This document shows positions 27,798 through 37,043 of a stretch of DNA of 64,000 nucleotides, one piece after another. A program made the position numbers and the translations under genes. Numbering within the stretch: the stretch's first letter is position 1; every line of letters starts with the position of its first letter. Origin of the DNA: Paenibacillus macquariensis (GTDB lineage: Bacteria > Bacillota > Bacilli > Paenibacillales > Paenibacillaceae); NCBI RefSeq assembly GCF_900156375.1, contig NZ_FTNK01000002.1:496001-560000 (forward strand), given 5' to 3'. The notes below the pieces were generated by a model, which was not told where the DNA came from, did no database searches, and saw only the letters and a list, made by a program, of their open reading frames with translations.

Positions 27798-27842
27798 AGA
27801 GTCGAACAATTCACAGTGTATAGTGAATCGTTCGACTCTTTT
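27798..27842 (+). terminator. Rho-independent terminator
   Basis: AGAGTCGAAC pairs with GTTCGACTCT, with an inner stem AATTCAC / GTGAAT-C, followed by TTTT. Confidence 0.88.
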
Positions 27843-27850
27843 CATATAAA

Positions 27851-28009
27851 GAGAAAGAACAACATTTGTCTATTATGGAGATATGCAAATCCTTAAAAGC
27901 GCACGATTTATCGAAAGATATGCTCAAAAAAACGTCTTAATATTTACGCTCTGGTGAAGAGGCACTATACGATAAATTGCCGGACTTCAAACACACTCTA
28001 AGTTTATAA
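27851..28009 (+). pseudogene. Short decayed reading frame
   Basis: A frame of about 52 codons (EKEQHLSIMEICKSLKAHDL onward, ending KHTLSL then TAA) is open except for one in-frame TAA near 27938. Its helical, charged composition looks like genuine protein sequence, and one base change would restore it. The family is not recognised and no start with ribosome site is visible, so it is probably a remnant. The remainder of the gap to 28100 is AT-rich with nothing recognisable. Confidence 0.25.
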
Positions 28010-28108
28010 CCAATTGATATTGTTTAAGTAAATGGTATAGCTGTACTTTTTTGTAACAAACTAAATAAAGCTATTAAAAAGGCAGAGATTAAAAAACCAC
28101 CTCTAGGT

Positions 28109-28158
28109 TTGACAAACCTGTATATACAGGTGTAAAATCCAATCTTGTATATACAGGT
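28109..28158 (+). promoter_or_regulatory. Trehalose operon promoter with two TreR operators
   Basis: TTGACA at 28109-28114, an 18-base spacer and TAAAAT at 28133-28138 form the promoter. A palindrome ACCTGTATATACAGGT (28116-28131) fills the spacer. A second, slightly imperfect copy TCTTGTATATACAGGT lies at 28143-28158 over the transcription start. The TGTATATACA core is the known type of TreR operator in Bacillus. The centres are 27 bases apart. TreR, encoded at the end of the operon, would repress here and be released by trehalose-6-phosphate. Confidence 0.88.
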
Positions 28159-28214
28159 TGTAAACAAACCATTATGCATTCATTGCTGAAGATCGGCAAA
28201 TTTATTATTTCACA

Positions 28215-28228
28215 TGTACACGTTTACA
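28215..28228 (+). promoter_or_regulatory. Probable catabolite-responsive element (cre)
   Basis: TGTACACGTTTACA fits the CcpA cre consensus with one mismatch. It lies between the promoter and treC, where CcpA would act as a roadblock when glucose is present. Confidence 0.5.
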
Positions 28229-28250
28229 TAACAACTAGGAGGGACAAAAA

Positions 28251-29954
28251 ATGGTAAATACGCCGGAAGAACAATGGTGGCGGAAATCAACAGTATATCA
28301 GGTGTATCCCAAGAGCTTCAAAGATACTACCGGTAACGGTACAGGGGATATCAACGGTCTAATCGGAAAACTCGATTATCTGCAGGAGCTGGGAATTGAT
28401 ATTGTATGGCTGCAACCGATCTACGTATCGCCGCAAAATGATAACGGTTACGATGTTGCGGATTACCGTCGGATCGATCCTAACTTCGGGACGATGGAAG
28501 ATTTTGAGGAACTGATGAAAGAATTGAAGAAACGCGGTATGCACCTGATGACAGATATCGTTGTTAACCATTCTTCAACAGAACATCAGTGGTTTCAGGA
28601 GGCTAAGAAATCGAAGGACAACCCTTATCGCAACTATTATATTTGGAGAGATCCTGCTCCGGGTGGTGGCGTACCTAATAATTGGCAGTCGAAGTTCGGT
28701 GGGTCAGCATGGCAATTCGAGGAGACTACAGGTCAGTATTTTCTTACCCTATTTGACAAGACACAAGCGGATCTGAACTGGGAATATGAGAAAGTTAGAC
28801 AGGAAGTCGCAGATCTGATGATTTTTTGGGCGGAGAAGGGGGTCAAAGGGTTTCGGATGGATGTAATCAACCTGATCTCCAAGGATCAGACCTTTCCTGA
28901 TGATGACGGAAGTATTGCTCCCGGTGACGGCCGGAAGTTCTATACAGATGGTTCAAGGGTCCATGAGTATATTAAGGAGCTGTATTCGAAGGTTTTCGGA
29001 CCGTACAACCTTGTAACTGTAGGTGAAATGTCTTCAACTACCCTGGAACATTGCATACGTTATTCCAATCCGCAGGAGAAAGAGTTCTCGATGACCTTCA
29101 ATTTCCATCACCTGAAGGTGGATTATAAGAATGGACAGAAGTGGGAGCTGAAGCCGTATGATTTTGAAGAACTGAAAGAATTGTTCTCCAAGTGGCAGAC
29201 CGGAATGCAGCGTGCAGGCGGCTGGAACGCTCTCTTCTGGAATAATCATGACCAACCGCGTGCATTATCTCGGTTCGCTGATGATGGAGAATACCGCTCA
29301 GAAAGCGCTAAGATGCTAGCTACTACGCTGCATGGACTACAGGGTACTCCTTATGTATACCAAGGAGAAGAGATTGGGATGCCCAATCCTGACTGGCATG
29401 ATATCAGCGAATTCAATGATATTGAATCAACGAATATGTACCGAATTTTACAGGAACGAGGACTTACCAGTGTAGAAGCACTTGAAGTCATACGGGAGCG
29501 CTCACGCGACAATTCCCGAACCCCCATGCAGTGGGATGATACTGAAAATGCCGGATTTACAAATGGTAAACCTTGGCTCAAATTGGATGGAAGATACCGG
29601 GAGATTAATGTTCAAAGAGAGCAGGCTAATGCTGATTCAATTCTTTTCCATTATAAAAAACTGATCCAACTACGTAAGCAGGAGCCTGTTATAACCGATG
29701 GCATCTTCAAGAGACTGGATGATCAGCACCCTGAAGTTTTCGCCTATGCACGAATCACGGATGCAGAAACACTTATTATCGTCTCCAATTTTAGTAGCGA
29801 GCAGACAGCATTTACTTTTGCAGAGGATTTCTGGAGCGCCCGTGCAGAAGGCAGAGATACGGAGTTACTAATCGGGAATACCCGCCATACTCCTTCCTGG
29901 GGAAAGACGCTTGAACTCATGCCTTATGCGTCTTATATGTGGATTATCCGATAG
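28251..29954 (+). CDS. treC: Alpha,alpha-phosphotrehalase (GH13)
   Basis: Cytoplasmic glycoside hydrolase of 567 aa, the usual length, which splits trehalose-6-phosphate into glucose and glucose-6-phosphate. GH13 motifs are in order: DIVVNHSS, FRMDVINL with the nucleophile Asp near 203, VGEMSS with the acid Glu near 258, and NNHDQPR. The family also contains oligo-1,6-glucosidases, but the following trehalose PTS and TreR genes and the TreR operators settle the substrate. It is named treA in Bacillus subtilis. ATG follows AGGAGGGAC. The next gene starts 31 bases downstream in the same operon. Confidence 0.93.
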   Translation: MVNTPEEQWWRKSTVYQVYPKSFKDTTGNGTGDINGLIGKLDYLQELGIDIVWLQPIYVSPQNDNGYDVADYRRIDPNFGTMEDFEELMKELKKRGMHLMTDIVVNHSSTEHQWFQEAKKSKDNPYRNYYIWRDPAPGGGVPNNWQSKFGGSAWQFEETTGQYFLTLFDKTQADLNWEYEKVRQEVADLMIFWAEKGVKGFRMDVINLISKDQTFPDDDGSIAPGDGRKFYTDGSRVHEYIKELYSKVFGPYNLVTVGEMSSTTLEHCIRYSNPQEKEFSMTFNFHHLKVDYKNGQKWELKPYDFEELKELFSKWQTGMQRAGGWNALFWNNHDQPRALSRFADDGEYRSESAKMLATTLHGLQGTPYVYQGEEIGMPNPDWHDISEFNDIESTNMYRILQERGLTSVEALEVIRERSRDNSRTPMQWDDTENAGFTNGKPWLKLDGRYREINVQREQANADSILFHYKKLIQLRKQEPVITDGIFKRLDDQHPEVFAYARITDAETLIIVSNFSSEQTAFTFAEDFWSARAEGRDTELLIGNTRHTPSWGKTLELMPYASYMWIIR

Positions 29955-29984
29955 AACAAAACAACGAAGTGAAGGAGTGTAAAT

Positions 29985-32018
29985 ATGGCTATTAATAGGC
30001 AAGATGTAGAACAGATAGTGAAGGCTATCGGAGGAAAAGACAATATTGAAGCCGCAACACATTGTGTGACACGGCTCCGACTTGCTCTCAACGACGAGAG
30101 CAAAGTCGATACGAAGGCGCTTGAGGACAATCCTCTGGTCAAAGGCCATTTCTCTTCACAGGGTCAATTTCAGGTTATTATCGGTCCTGGCCTGGTGGAT
30201 AAGGTTTATGAAGAAATGATTACCATCACCGGTGGGGACCGAGCTACCAAAGATGAGGTGAAGACGGCTGCTAGCAAGAAACAGAATCCACTTCAGCGAG
30301 CAATTAAGATGCTGGCAGATATTTTCATTCCGATCCTGCCAGCGATCGTTATGGCGGGTCTATTACTGGGGATCAATAATATCCTAACGGGTCCTGGCAT
30401 CTTTTTCGATAGTAAATCCCTTGTCGATGTCTATCCTCAGTGGAAAGACTTCGCGTCTATTATTAATACGATAGCCAGTACGGCTTTTACCTTCCTGCCT
30501 GCCCTTATCGGTTGGTCGGCGGTAACACGCTTCGGCGGCAGTCCGCTACTCGGTATCGTTCTGGGACTTATTCTTGTACATCCTGATCTGCTCAGTGCTT
30601 ATGGTTATGCAAATGCCAAGGTAGAAGGTACGGTTCCGGTATGGGATCTATTCGGTTGGCATGTCAACAAGATCGGCTACCAGGGGCAGGTGTTGCCAGT
30701 TCTGGTCTCTGCCTATTTACTTGCCAGACTGGAACGCTGGCTGAACAAAAAAGTACCTGACTCATTTAAGCTGCTGATTGTTGCTCCAGTAGCACTTCTA
30801 ATTACTGGATTTCTTGCCTTTACGGTTATTGGTCCTATCACCTTTGTTATAGCTAATGCCATTACATCGGGGCTAGTTAGTATCTTTGGCAGCTTCCCCG
30901 CGCTAGGTGGATTAATCTATGGGGGACTATATTCGCTACTTGTTATTACAGGGATGCACCATACTTTCCTGGCAGTCGATATCCAGCTTATCGGGTCAGA
31001 AGGAGGAACCTTCCTGTGGCCGATGCTAGCTCTGTCCAACATTGCACAAGGAGCTGCCGCACTAGGTATGATGTTTGTGGCCAAACAGGAAAAAACGAAA
31101 GGACTGGCCGTCACTTCATCCATTTCCGCCTTCCTTGGCGTTACTGAACCCGCTATTTTCGGAGTTAACATACGCTTCAAATATCCGTTTATCTTCGGGA
31201 TGATTGGTTCGGCCATTGCAGGTGTGCTACTTGCGGTGAATAATGTGCTCGCGTCTTCCATTGGCGTAGGTGGTATCCCCGGATTCTTATCCATCTTTCC
31301 GAATCAGTGGGGTGTATTCTTTATCGGCATGGCGATTGTGCTCGTTGTTCCATTCGGCGCTACCGTATTATTCGGAAAATTCCGCAACCGTGGAACCAAT
31401 GATTTGAACAGTGAAGACAATACGCCTGATGCTGGCAAGAGAGCCACAGATCCGGAAAGTGAAAACGTAAACAACACTGGAAGTATAGTTGCTCCGGTTC
31501 TCACTCAGTCCGACTCCGACCAAGTCTCCAGTCCTGCTACAGCCGTCAATGTGGTGGAGGTACTGTTGCCTGTAAAAGGTAAGGTTGTGCCATTAGAGCA
31601 AGTACCTGACCCTGCATTCGCTGAAAGACAAATGGGGAAAGGCGTTGCTATTGAGCCGTCCGAAGGGAAAGTTGTTGCACCTTTTGACGCTACTGTAGCA
31701 CATGTCATCAAGAGCAAACATGCCATTATTCTGGAGCATGCCTCGGGTGTACAAATTCTTATCCATATCGGAATAAATACGGTCTCGCTTAAGGGTAGTG
31801 GATTTACCGCCCATGTAGCCACTGGTGATCAAGTGAAATCGGGTCAACTACTGCTCGAATTCGACCGTGAGGCCATCTTGGCTGCGGGTTACCCGCTGAT
31901 TTCTCCGATTATAGTTCCTGATGGGCAAGATGTCATAGAACGGGTAGAGGAAATTGTGAATTCAAACTCGGAACAAGGACACTCTGCTCCTATTCTAAAG
32001 ATCTATCTTCAAGGTTAA
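29985..32018 (+). CDS. treP: Trehalose PTS permease EIIBCA fusion
   Basis: Membrane phosphotransferase of 677 aa that imports trehalose as trehalose-6-phosphate. The EIIB domain (about 1-85) carries the phosphorylated Cys27 in ATHCVTRLR. EIIC (about 105-465) has around ten membrane segments and motifs such as GVTEPAIFGVN. A linker rich in Ser, Asp and Thr at about 470-520 leads to a glucose-type EIIA domain (about 525-675) with the active His near 594 in ILIHIGINTV. Bacillus subtilis TreP lacks the EIIA domain and borrows it, so the fusion here makes the permease self-sufficient. It starts 31 bases after treC. Confidence 0.92.
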   Translation: MAINRQDVEQIVKAIGGKDNIEAATHCVTRLRLALNDESKVDTKALEDNPLVKGHFSSQGQFQVIIGPGLVDKVYEEMITITGGDRATKDEVKTAASKKQNPLQRAIKMLADIFIPILPAIVMAGLLLGINNILTGPGIFFDSKSLVDVYPQWKDFASIINTIASTAFTFLPALIGWSAVTRFGGSPLLGIVLGLILVHPDLLSAYGYANAKVEGTVPVWDLFGWHVNKIGYQGQVLPVLVSAYLLARLERWLNKKVPDSFKLLIVAPVALLITGFLAFTVIGPITFVIANAITSGLVSIFGSFPALGGLIYGGLYSLLVITGMHHTFLAVDIQLIGSEGGTFLWPMLALSNIAQGAAALGMMFVAKQEKTKGLAVTSSISAFLGVTEPAIFGVNIRFKYPFIFGMIGSAIAGVLLAVNNVLASSIGVGGIPGFLSIFPNQWGVFFIGMAIVLVVPFGATVLFGKFRNRGTNDLNSEDNTPDAGKRATDPESENVNNTGSIVAPVLTQSDSDQVSSPATAVNVVEVLLPVKGKVVPLEQVPDPAFAERQMGKGVAIEPSEGKVVAPFDATVAHVIKSKHAIILEHASGVQILIHIGINTVSLKGSGFTAHVATGDQVKSGQLLLEFDREAILAAGYPLISPIIVPDGQDVIERVEEIVNSNSEQGHSAPILKIYLQG

Positions 32019-32050
32019 TAATTATGGTAATATGAGCATGGTGATTAATA

Positions 32051-32770
32051 TTGAATAAAAATATATATATGCATATCTATAATGACTATTCTGCCCAGAT
32101 CCAATCCGGATCGCTCTCTGCAGGTCAAAAGTTACCTTCTGAGAACGAACTTGCCGAAGCTTACGGAACATCAAGGGAGACAGTACGCAAGGCGCTGCAT
32201 ATGCTCTCTGAGAATGGATATATCCATAAGATTAAGGGTAAGGGCTCATTTGTTCTTGATACACAAAGGATGAGCTTTCCCGTTTCCGGATTAGTCACCT
32301 TCAAAGAAGTGTCTGAGCGATTGGGACGTTCGGTACGTACAATTGTGTACGAGAACGAATGCGTACCTAGCACTGCAGAGATTGCAAGATGTTTACAACT
32401 GAAGGACCTAGGTCCGGTGTGGAAGGTGGTCCGTGCGCGCGAGATTGAAGGGGAGAAGATTATTCTGGATAAAGATTATTTTCTGACCACATATGTGCCT
32501 TCCCTATCTATTGAAGCAGCCACCAATTCTATCTACGAATATCTGGAGCAGAAGTTGCATCTGCCAATTAGCTACGCAAAAAAAGAAATCTCTGTCGAAG
32601 AAGTAACCCCTGAAGACAAGCAACTGCTTGACTTACATGATTATCAGCATATTGTTGTGGTTCGCAACTATGTGTATCTGGTAGACACGACACTGTTTCA
32701 GTATACGGAATCGCGACATCGACTGGATAAGTTTCAGTTCGTCGACTTTGCCCGACGAGTTCAGAACTAA
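32051..32770 (+). CDS. treR: Trehalose operon repressor, GntR family
   Basis: Regulator of 239 aa with an N-terminal GntR winged helix (LPSENELAEAYGTSRETVRK, about 27-46) and a UTRA effector domain (about 80-235). The C terminus (YTESRHRLDKFQFVDFARR) closely follows that of Bacillus TreR. The effector is trehalose-6-phosphate. I keep TTG at 32051 because it gives the standard GntR N-terminal helix; ATG at 32069 would cut it short, although no strong ribosome site is visible for either. As the last gene of the operon it closes an autoregulatory loop through the twin operators upstream of treC. Confidence 0.92.
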   Translation: MNKNIYMHIYNDYSAQIQSGSLSAGQKLPSENELAEAYGTSRETVRKALHMLSENGYIHKIKGKGSFVLDTQRMSFPVSGLVTFKEVSERLGRSVRTIVYENECVPSTAEIARCLQLKDLGPVWKVVRAREIEGEKIILDKDYFLTTYVPSLSIEAATNSIYEYLEQKLHLPISYAKKEISVEEVTPEDKQLLDLHDYQHIVVVRNYVYLVDTTLFQYTESRHRLDKFQFVDFARRVQN

Positions 32771-32861
32771 ATCTCATTGGACAATGCCTAGTGAAGCAAT
32801 GAGAATGTATTGTTCTATTGGTCATATCCCTTTCAGGTAGACAGATGATAACAGCTATGCA

Positions 32862-32903
32862 GACAGCGCGTGCCGATACTCAATCGGCGCGCGCTGTTTT
32901 TTT
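32862..32903 (+). terminator. Rho-independent terminator of trehalose operon
   Basis: ACAGCGCGTGCCGAT pairs with ATCGGCGCGCGCTGT (one mismatch) around a short loop, followed by a T run. Confidence 0.93.
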
Positions 32904-33096
32904 ATATTATTGAAACGGATTATTATCATTAGGCAATGTCAAGAATTTGTTTCAAACAATATATGTTAATGATTATATATAGCTTTATTTGCTATAAATG
33001 ATTGCAATGTTTTATTATGAAATGAATGGTTATAAAACGAAGAGGTTTGTTGAAAATTTTCAACGAGGTATCTCTAGAAAGTGGTGTGTAAATTTC

Positions 33097-33609
33097 ATGG
33101 AACTTATATTTCCAAAAGTAGAGACAGAAGAAGAAGTATCATTATTAGCTCAATTGGCATCGGGAATTTGGCATGAATATTTTGTAAGCATTATATCAAA
33201 TGAACAAATCGAGTATATGGTTGAAAAATTCCAATCCTTTCATGCGATTAATGATCAAATTAAACAACAGGGTTATGAATATTATTTCATGAATGTAAAT
33301 GGCAATAATATCGGTTATTTAGGGATGAAAGAAGAAGAAGGAAAGCTATTTTTAAGCAAATTTTATATACAGAAAGAACATCGAGGAAAAGGTTATGCTA
33401 GTCAGGCTATGGAGTTCTTGGTAGGGTTATGCAAAGATCGAGGGCTAGGTATTATATGGCTTACGGTAAATCGTTACAATGATACCACTATTGCTGTTTA
33501 TGAGAAAAAAGGGTTCAGAACAGTACGTACTCAGGTGGCTGATATAGGAAATGGATTTGTGATGGACGATAATATCATGGAGAAAGAAATTGTGTTGGAA
33601 AAAAAGTGA
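33097..33609 (+). CDS. GNAT-family N-acetyltransferase
   Basis: Acetyltransferase of 170 aa. The acetyl-CoA pyrophosphate loop is HRGKGYASQAM (Q/R-x-x-G-x-G/A type, near residues 96-106), and the C-terminal strand-helix (NRYNDTTIAVYEKKGFRTV) is also typical. The acceptor, whether small amine, antibiotic or protein N terminus, is not evident. Start ATG at 33097 gives the usual GNAT N terminus (MELIFPKV); the frame is open further upstream to 32998 but that part has no conserved features. The ribosome site is weak (AAAGTGGTG). Single-gene unit ended by the hairpin at 33681. Confidence 0.82.
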   Translation: MELIFPKVETEEEVSLLAQLASGIWHEYFVSIISNEQIEYMVEKFQSFHAINDQIKQQGYEYYFMNVNGNNIGYLGMKEEEGKLFLSKFYIQKEHRGKGYASQAMEFLVGLCKDRGLGIIWLTVNRYNDTTIAVYEKKGFRTVRTQVADIGNGFVMDDNIMEKEIVLEKK

Positions 33610-33680
33610 TGTTATGACCCATGAGAGGAATAATTTCAGAAAAGAGACCCACTTGTGGTGGTTTATTTGGGTCATACAAA

Positions 33681-33718
33681 AACGAAAGCAGCAGTAAATG
33701 ATGCCTTCGTTTTTTTTA
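33681..33718 (+). terminator. Rho-independent terminator
   Basis: AACGAAAGCA pairs imperfectly with TGCCTTCGTT, followed by eight T residues. Confidence 0.78.
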
Positions 33719-33777
33719 TTGTGGGAAACCAAATTAAGGTCAGGACCCACAATGAACAGAAAATTCTTAAATAAAGC

Positions 33778-33808
33778 TTGAAGGTGACGTAACGTCACCC
33801 AATATAAT
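33778..33808 (+). promoter_or_regulatory. MerR-type promoter with 19-base spacer
   Basis: TTGAAG at 33778-33783 and TATAAT at 33803-33808 are separated by 19 bases, the overlong spacing typical of MerR-activated promoters. The spacer contains the palindrome GGTGACGT-A-ACGTCACC (33783-33799), perfect over 8+8 bases. The MerR-type product encoded just downstream should bind here and twist the DNA to activate its own transcription (inference from the family mechanism). Confidence 0.88.
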
Positions 33809-33832
33809 AGGAATCAAGAGGAGGACGAGTGC

Positions 33833-35038
33833 TTGAAGCCTGAGGAATGCCACTACTTAACAACGGGTCAGCTCGCGAAGCAAACGGGGGTAACTCTGAG
33901 AACACTTCGCTATTACGACAAGATCGGTTTACTAAAGCCAACACAGTACAACCATGCTTCCGTCCGCCACTACAGTAAAGAAGATGTGGCACAGTTACAA
34001 AAGATCCAGATGCTTAAGTACATCGGGCTCTCCCTAACCGAGATCAGACAATTCATCTTAGACGACACCGCCCCCGAACAAGATCTGAGAAGTTCTTTGA
34101 AGCTGCAAAGAGAAATCATCCAATACAAAATCTCTCATATGCAGTATGTATCCAAAGCCATTGAAGAAGCGCTGGGAATGGTGGATGAACAGGGACAGGA
34201 AGTAGATTGGAAAGGTTTAGCGGACATTATCCAGACGATTCATAAGGAAAAGGACTGGGGTGAGCAGTATCATAATGCGGTTCGGCTGCAGGCGAGAATA
34301 AGGCTGTACGACCAGTTTAGTTGGAACAGGAAAGGATGGCACTCTTGGTTCTTTGAACATCTGGGTACGGTTCCCAATCTAAAGGTCCTTGAGCTCGGAT
34401 GCGGTGATGCGGCCTTATGGAGAAGGAATGCGAACCTCATTCCAGAAACTTGGAACATTACGCTTACGGATCTGTCGGTAGGTATGCTTGAGGAAGCCCG
34501 GATGAGTCTGGGTATGCACAGCGAGCGGTTTAGATTTCAGATTGCCGACGCGCAAGAGATTCCTTTCCACGAAAATGAGTTCGATATCGTGATAGCCAAT
34601 CACATGCTATACCATGTGCTCAATATTAACCAAGCCGTATCTGAGATGCATCGTGTACTGAAGCCGGGTGGTTGCTTGTACGCCTCAACAATGAGCAAAA
34701 GTCATCTGAAAGAAATCGAGCAGTTGACCCAAGCTTTCGATCCACAAATTCAGGTGCTTGACCCTGTGATGGAGCGTTTCGAACTAGATAACGGCAAAGA
34801 AACACTGCAGGCCTCGTTTACGGAGATCGAGCAGATCAGGTTTGAGGATTACATGATGATTGACGATGAGCAACCGCTCATTCATTACATTACTTCAACG
34901 CCGATGAACGCGCGGAAGATTCTTATTGGCGCGAAGCTCGACCAATTTACAACTTATTTGCGCTCCAAGATAACTGATAACGAGAAGATCTACATCACGA
35001 AGGATTCGGGATTCTTTTTGGCCAGAAAAAAAGGATAA
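33833..35038 (+). CDS. MerR regulator fused to SAM methyltransferase
   Basis: Fusion protein of 401 aa. Residues about 9-75 form a MerR winged helix (TGQLAKQTGVTLRTLRYYD), a dimerisation helix lies at about 80-120, and residues about 160-280 form a class I methyltransferase with motif I LELGCGDA, NITLTDLS for ribose binding and IVANHMLYHVL as motif IV. The last part may close over the substrate. The start is TTG at 33833 with AGAGGAGG at 33817-33824. One protein probably both senses or modifies a ligand and controls its own promoter. It lies 12 bases before the Nudix fusion gene, so they are one operon. Confidence 0.86.
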   Translation: MKPEECHYLTTGQLAKQTGVTLRTLRYYDKIGLLKPTQYNHASVRHYSKEDVAQLQKIQMLKYIGLSLTEIRQFILDDTAPEQDLRSSLKLQREIIQYKISHMQYVSKAIEEALGMVDEQGQEVDWKGLADIIQTIHKEKDWGEQYHNAVRLQARIRLYDQFSWNRKGWHSWFFEHLGTVPNLKVLELGCGDAALWRRNANLIPETWNITLTDLSVGMLEEARMSLGMHSERFRFQIADAQEIPFHENEFDIVIANHMLYHVLNINQAVSEMHRVLKPGGCLYASTMSKSHLKEIEQLTQAFDPQIQVLDPVMERFELDNGKETLQASFTEIEQIRFEDYMMIDDEQPLIHYITSTPMNARKILIGAKLDQFTTYLRSKITDNEKIYITKDSGFFLARKKG

Positions 35039-35050
35039 GGAGCGATACAT

Positions 35051-36001
35051 ATGAATCCAAAAATTGAAATGGTGAAAGAAGAGGTATTATCGAACAATTG
35101 GTACCTGTTAAAAAAAATGACGTTCAAGTACCAAAAACGTGACGGCAGTTGGGAAACGCAAGCTAGAGAAGCGTATGATCGTGGCAATGGTGCTGTGATT
35201 CTATTGTATAACCGGAAACAGCAAACGGTTATACTTACCCAGCAATTTCGCATGCCGACATATATGAACGGAAATGAAACTGGGATGCTTATCGAGGCTT
35301 GCGCTGGGCTGCTGGATAAGGACTCGCCGGAGGACTGCATTCGCCGTGAAACGGAAGAGGAAACCGGATACCGGATAACCAATGTTCACAAGGTTTGGGA
35401 GGCTTATATGTCCCCGGGATCGGTTACGGAAATTTTATATTTCTTCGTGGCAGAATATAGTCCGCATATGCAAACGGGACGGGGCGGAGGCGTAGAAAAA
35501 GAACAAGAGGAGATTGAAGTGCTGGAGTTACCCATCGAGCAAGCGCTGAACATGGTGAAGAACGGTGAAATTCGTGATGCGAAAACAATAATGCTACTGC
35601 AATATGCCCAGCTCAACGGGTTGGTTCAGCCTGAGAGCAAACCTCAACATATCCTTATAGCGGGGCCTTATCGTTCCAATACGGGAGACGATAAGGAACT
35701 AATAGGGGCCAATATGCGGCTGATGAATGAAACGGCGCTGCGCGTTTATGAGATGGGTCATATGCCGGTCCTCGGTGAGTGGTACGCCCTACCGCTGATG
35801 GAAACGGCCGGATCGCGCGAACTAGGAGATGAGATATTCGAGCGTATGTTTCACCCATCCGCCGTTCGACTGTTATCCCTTTGCGACGCGGTTCTTAGAG
35901 TAGGAGGGCCATCCGAGGGTGCCAATGAAATGGTAAGAAATGCTGAGGTCAAAGGGAAAAAGGTATACCGTGATCTCGGCGAAATTCCAGTGCTAGCTTA
36001 G
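35051..36001 (+). CDS. Nudix hydrolase fused to deoxyribosyltransferase-like domain
   Basis: Protein of 316 aa with two parts. Residues about 1-195 resemble NudK-type nucleotide-sugar pyrophosphatases ([39 protein letters not shown]). In the Nudix box the REUxEExGU half is intact, but the position of the first Glu (G-x5-E) is Ser. Residues about 200-316 ([15 protein letters not shown], then [18 protein letters not shown]) look like the DUF4406/nucleoside 2-deoxyribosyltransferase-like fold. The two domains could process a nucleotide derivative in sequence. ATG follows AAGGAGC. It is co-transcribed with the MerR-methyltransferase and closed by a terminator. Confidence 0.8.
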   Translation: MNPKIEMVKEEVLSNNWYLLKKMTFKYQKRDGSWETQAREAYDRGNGAVILLYNRKQQTVILTQQFRMPTYMNGNETGMLIEACAGLLDKDSPEDCIRRETEEETGYRITNVHKVWEAYMSPGSVTEILYFFVAEYSPHMQTGRGGGVEKEQEEIEVLELPIEQALNMVKNGEIRDAKTIMLLQYAQLNGLVQPESKPQHILIAGPYRSNTGDDKELIGANMRLMNETALRVYEMGHMPVLGEWYALPLMETAGSRELGDEIFERMFHPSAVRLLSLCDAVLRVGGPSEGANEMVRNAEVKGKKVYRDLGEIPVLA

Positions 36002-36022
36002 GCCGGCGTCGTACTAACAGAA

Positions 36023-36066
36023 AACAACCCAAAACTGGAACCATACAGTCTTGGGTTGTTTTTCTG
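36023..36066 (+). terminator. Rho-independent terminator
   Basis: AACAACCCAA pairs with TTGGGTTGTT, with an extra inner AACTG / CAGT stem, followed by TTTTTC. Confidence 0.88.
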
Positions 36067-36181
36067 TTATTCACGGGGGATGATTAAGCAAATGGCTTGA
36101 AAAAGAGCAATATCATACAAGAAAAGTTTATTAATACATGTTAGTCTTAAAGTTGTCATCATGATAAGGAGGTCAGCTTGG

Positions 36182-37000
36182 ATGCTAAATGAAATTCGAA
36201 CGATTTATTTGGATTCTGATTTGAACATAGAAGCCTACCGATTCAAAGGAATCATGCAAAAATTTCCTACTCACTTTCATGAATATTATGTGATTGGCTT
36301 TATAGAAGAAGGGCAACGTTATTTAGTGTGCAAAGGCGAAGAATACATCATTAATCCAGGGGACTTATTATTGTTCAACCCTTATGATACGCACAGTTGC
36401 GAGCAGATCGACGGCAAAACCCTAGATTATCGGTGCATTAACGTGACACCAGAAGTTATGAAAAAGGTAGTTCTAGAGATAAACGGTAACGACAATCTAC
36501 CATGCTTCAAACCAAGTGTTGTATACCAAAGTGAGCTTGTATCTAATTTAAAAGAACTACATATAAGGATTTCGCTGGAGGAACGTGATTTTAAGAAGGA
36601 AGAGTTATTCTTATACTTCATGGAAGAGCTCATTCAGACACATTCTGACCTGACAATCCTTCCAACAGCATATGAACCCTCTATTGAAATCCAAACGGTG
36701 TGTAGCTATTTGGAGGAGAATTACACAAAAACGATTACACTAAATGATTTAAGTGCTCTAACAGGATGGAGTAAGTATCATTTGCTTAGATCATTCACGA
36801 AACAAAAAGGACTATCACCTTACAGCTATTTGGAAACGATTCGAGTAAATCATGCGAAAAATCTCTTGGAACAAGGGGTTAAGCCCATTGAAGTGTGTTT
36901 TTTAACAGGATTTAGCGATCAAAGTCATTTGACTAAATTCTTTAAAAGACAGATTGGGTTAACGCCCAAACAATATATGAGAATTTACCTCAACGCATGA
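36182..37000 (+). CDS. AraC-family regulator with cupin domain
   Basis: Transcription regulator of 272 aa. The N-terminal AraC-type cupin domain (about 15-100) includes FPTHFHEYYVIGFI and NPGDLLLFNPYDTH, and two helix-turn-helix motifs lie at about 180-270 (DLSALTGWSKYHLLRSFTKQ and CFLTGFSDQSHLTKFFKRQ, ending GLTPKQYMRI). Start ATG at 36182 has AAGGAGG at 36166-36172. It lies 43 bases before a LysE-type exporter and probably activates it in response to the exported compound. A decayed copy of the C-terminal end of this gene lies at 40541-40610. Confidence 0.9.
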   Translation: MLNEIRTIYLDSDLNIEAYRFKGIMQKFPTHFHEYYVIGFIEEGQRYLVCKGEEYIINPGDLLLFNPYDTHSCEQIDGKTLDYRCINVTPEVMKKVVLEINGNDNLPCFKPSVVYQSELVSNLKELHIRISLEERDFKKEELFLYFMEELIQTHSDLTILPTAYEPSIEIQTVCSYLEENYTKTITLNDLSALTGWSKYHLLRSFTKQKGLSPYSYLETIRVNHAKNLLEQGVKPIEVCFLTGFSDQSHLTKFFKRQIGLTPKQYMRIYLNA

Positions 37001-37043
37001 TCACTAGCCGATGAACTACTTTATGAGGAGGAATTAAGGAACA

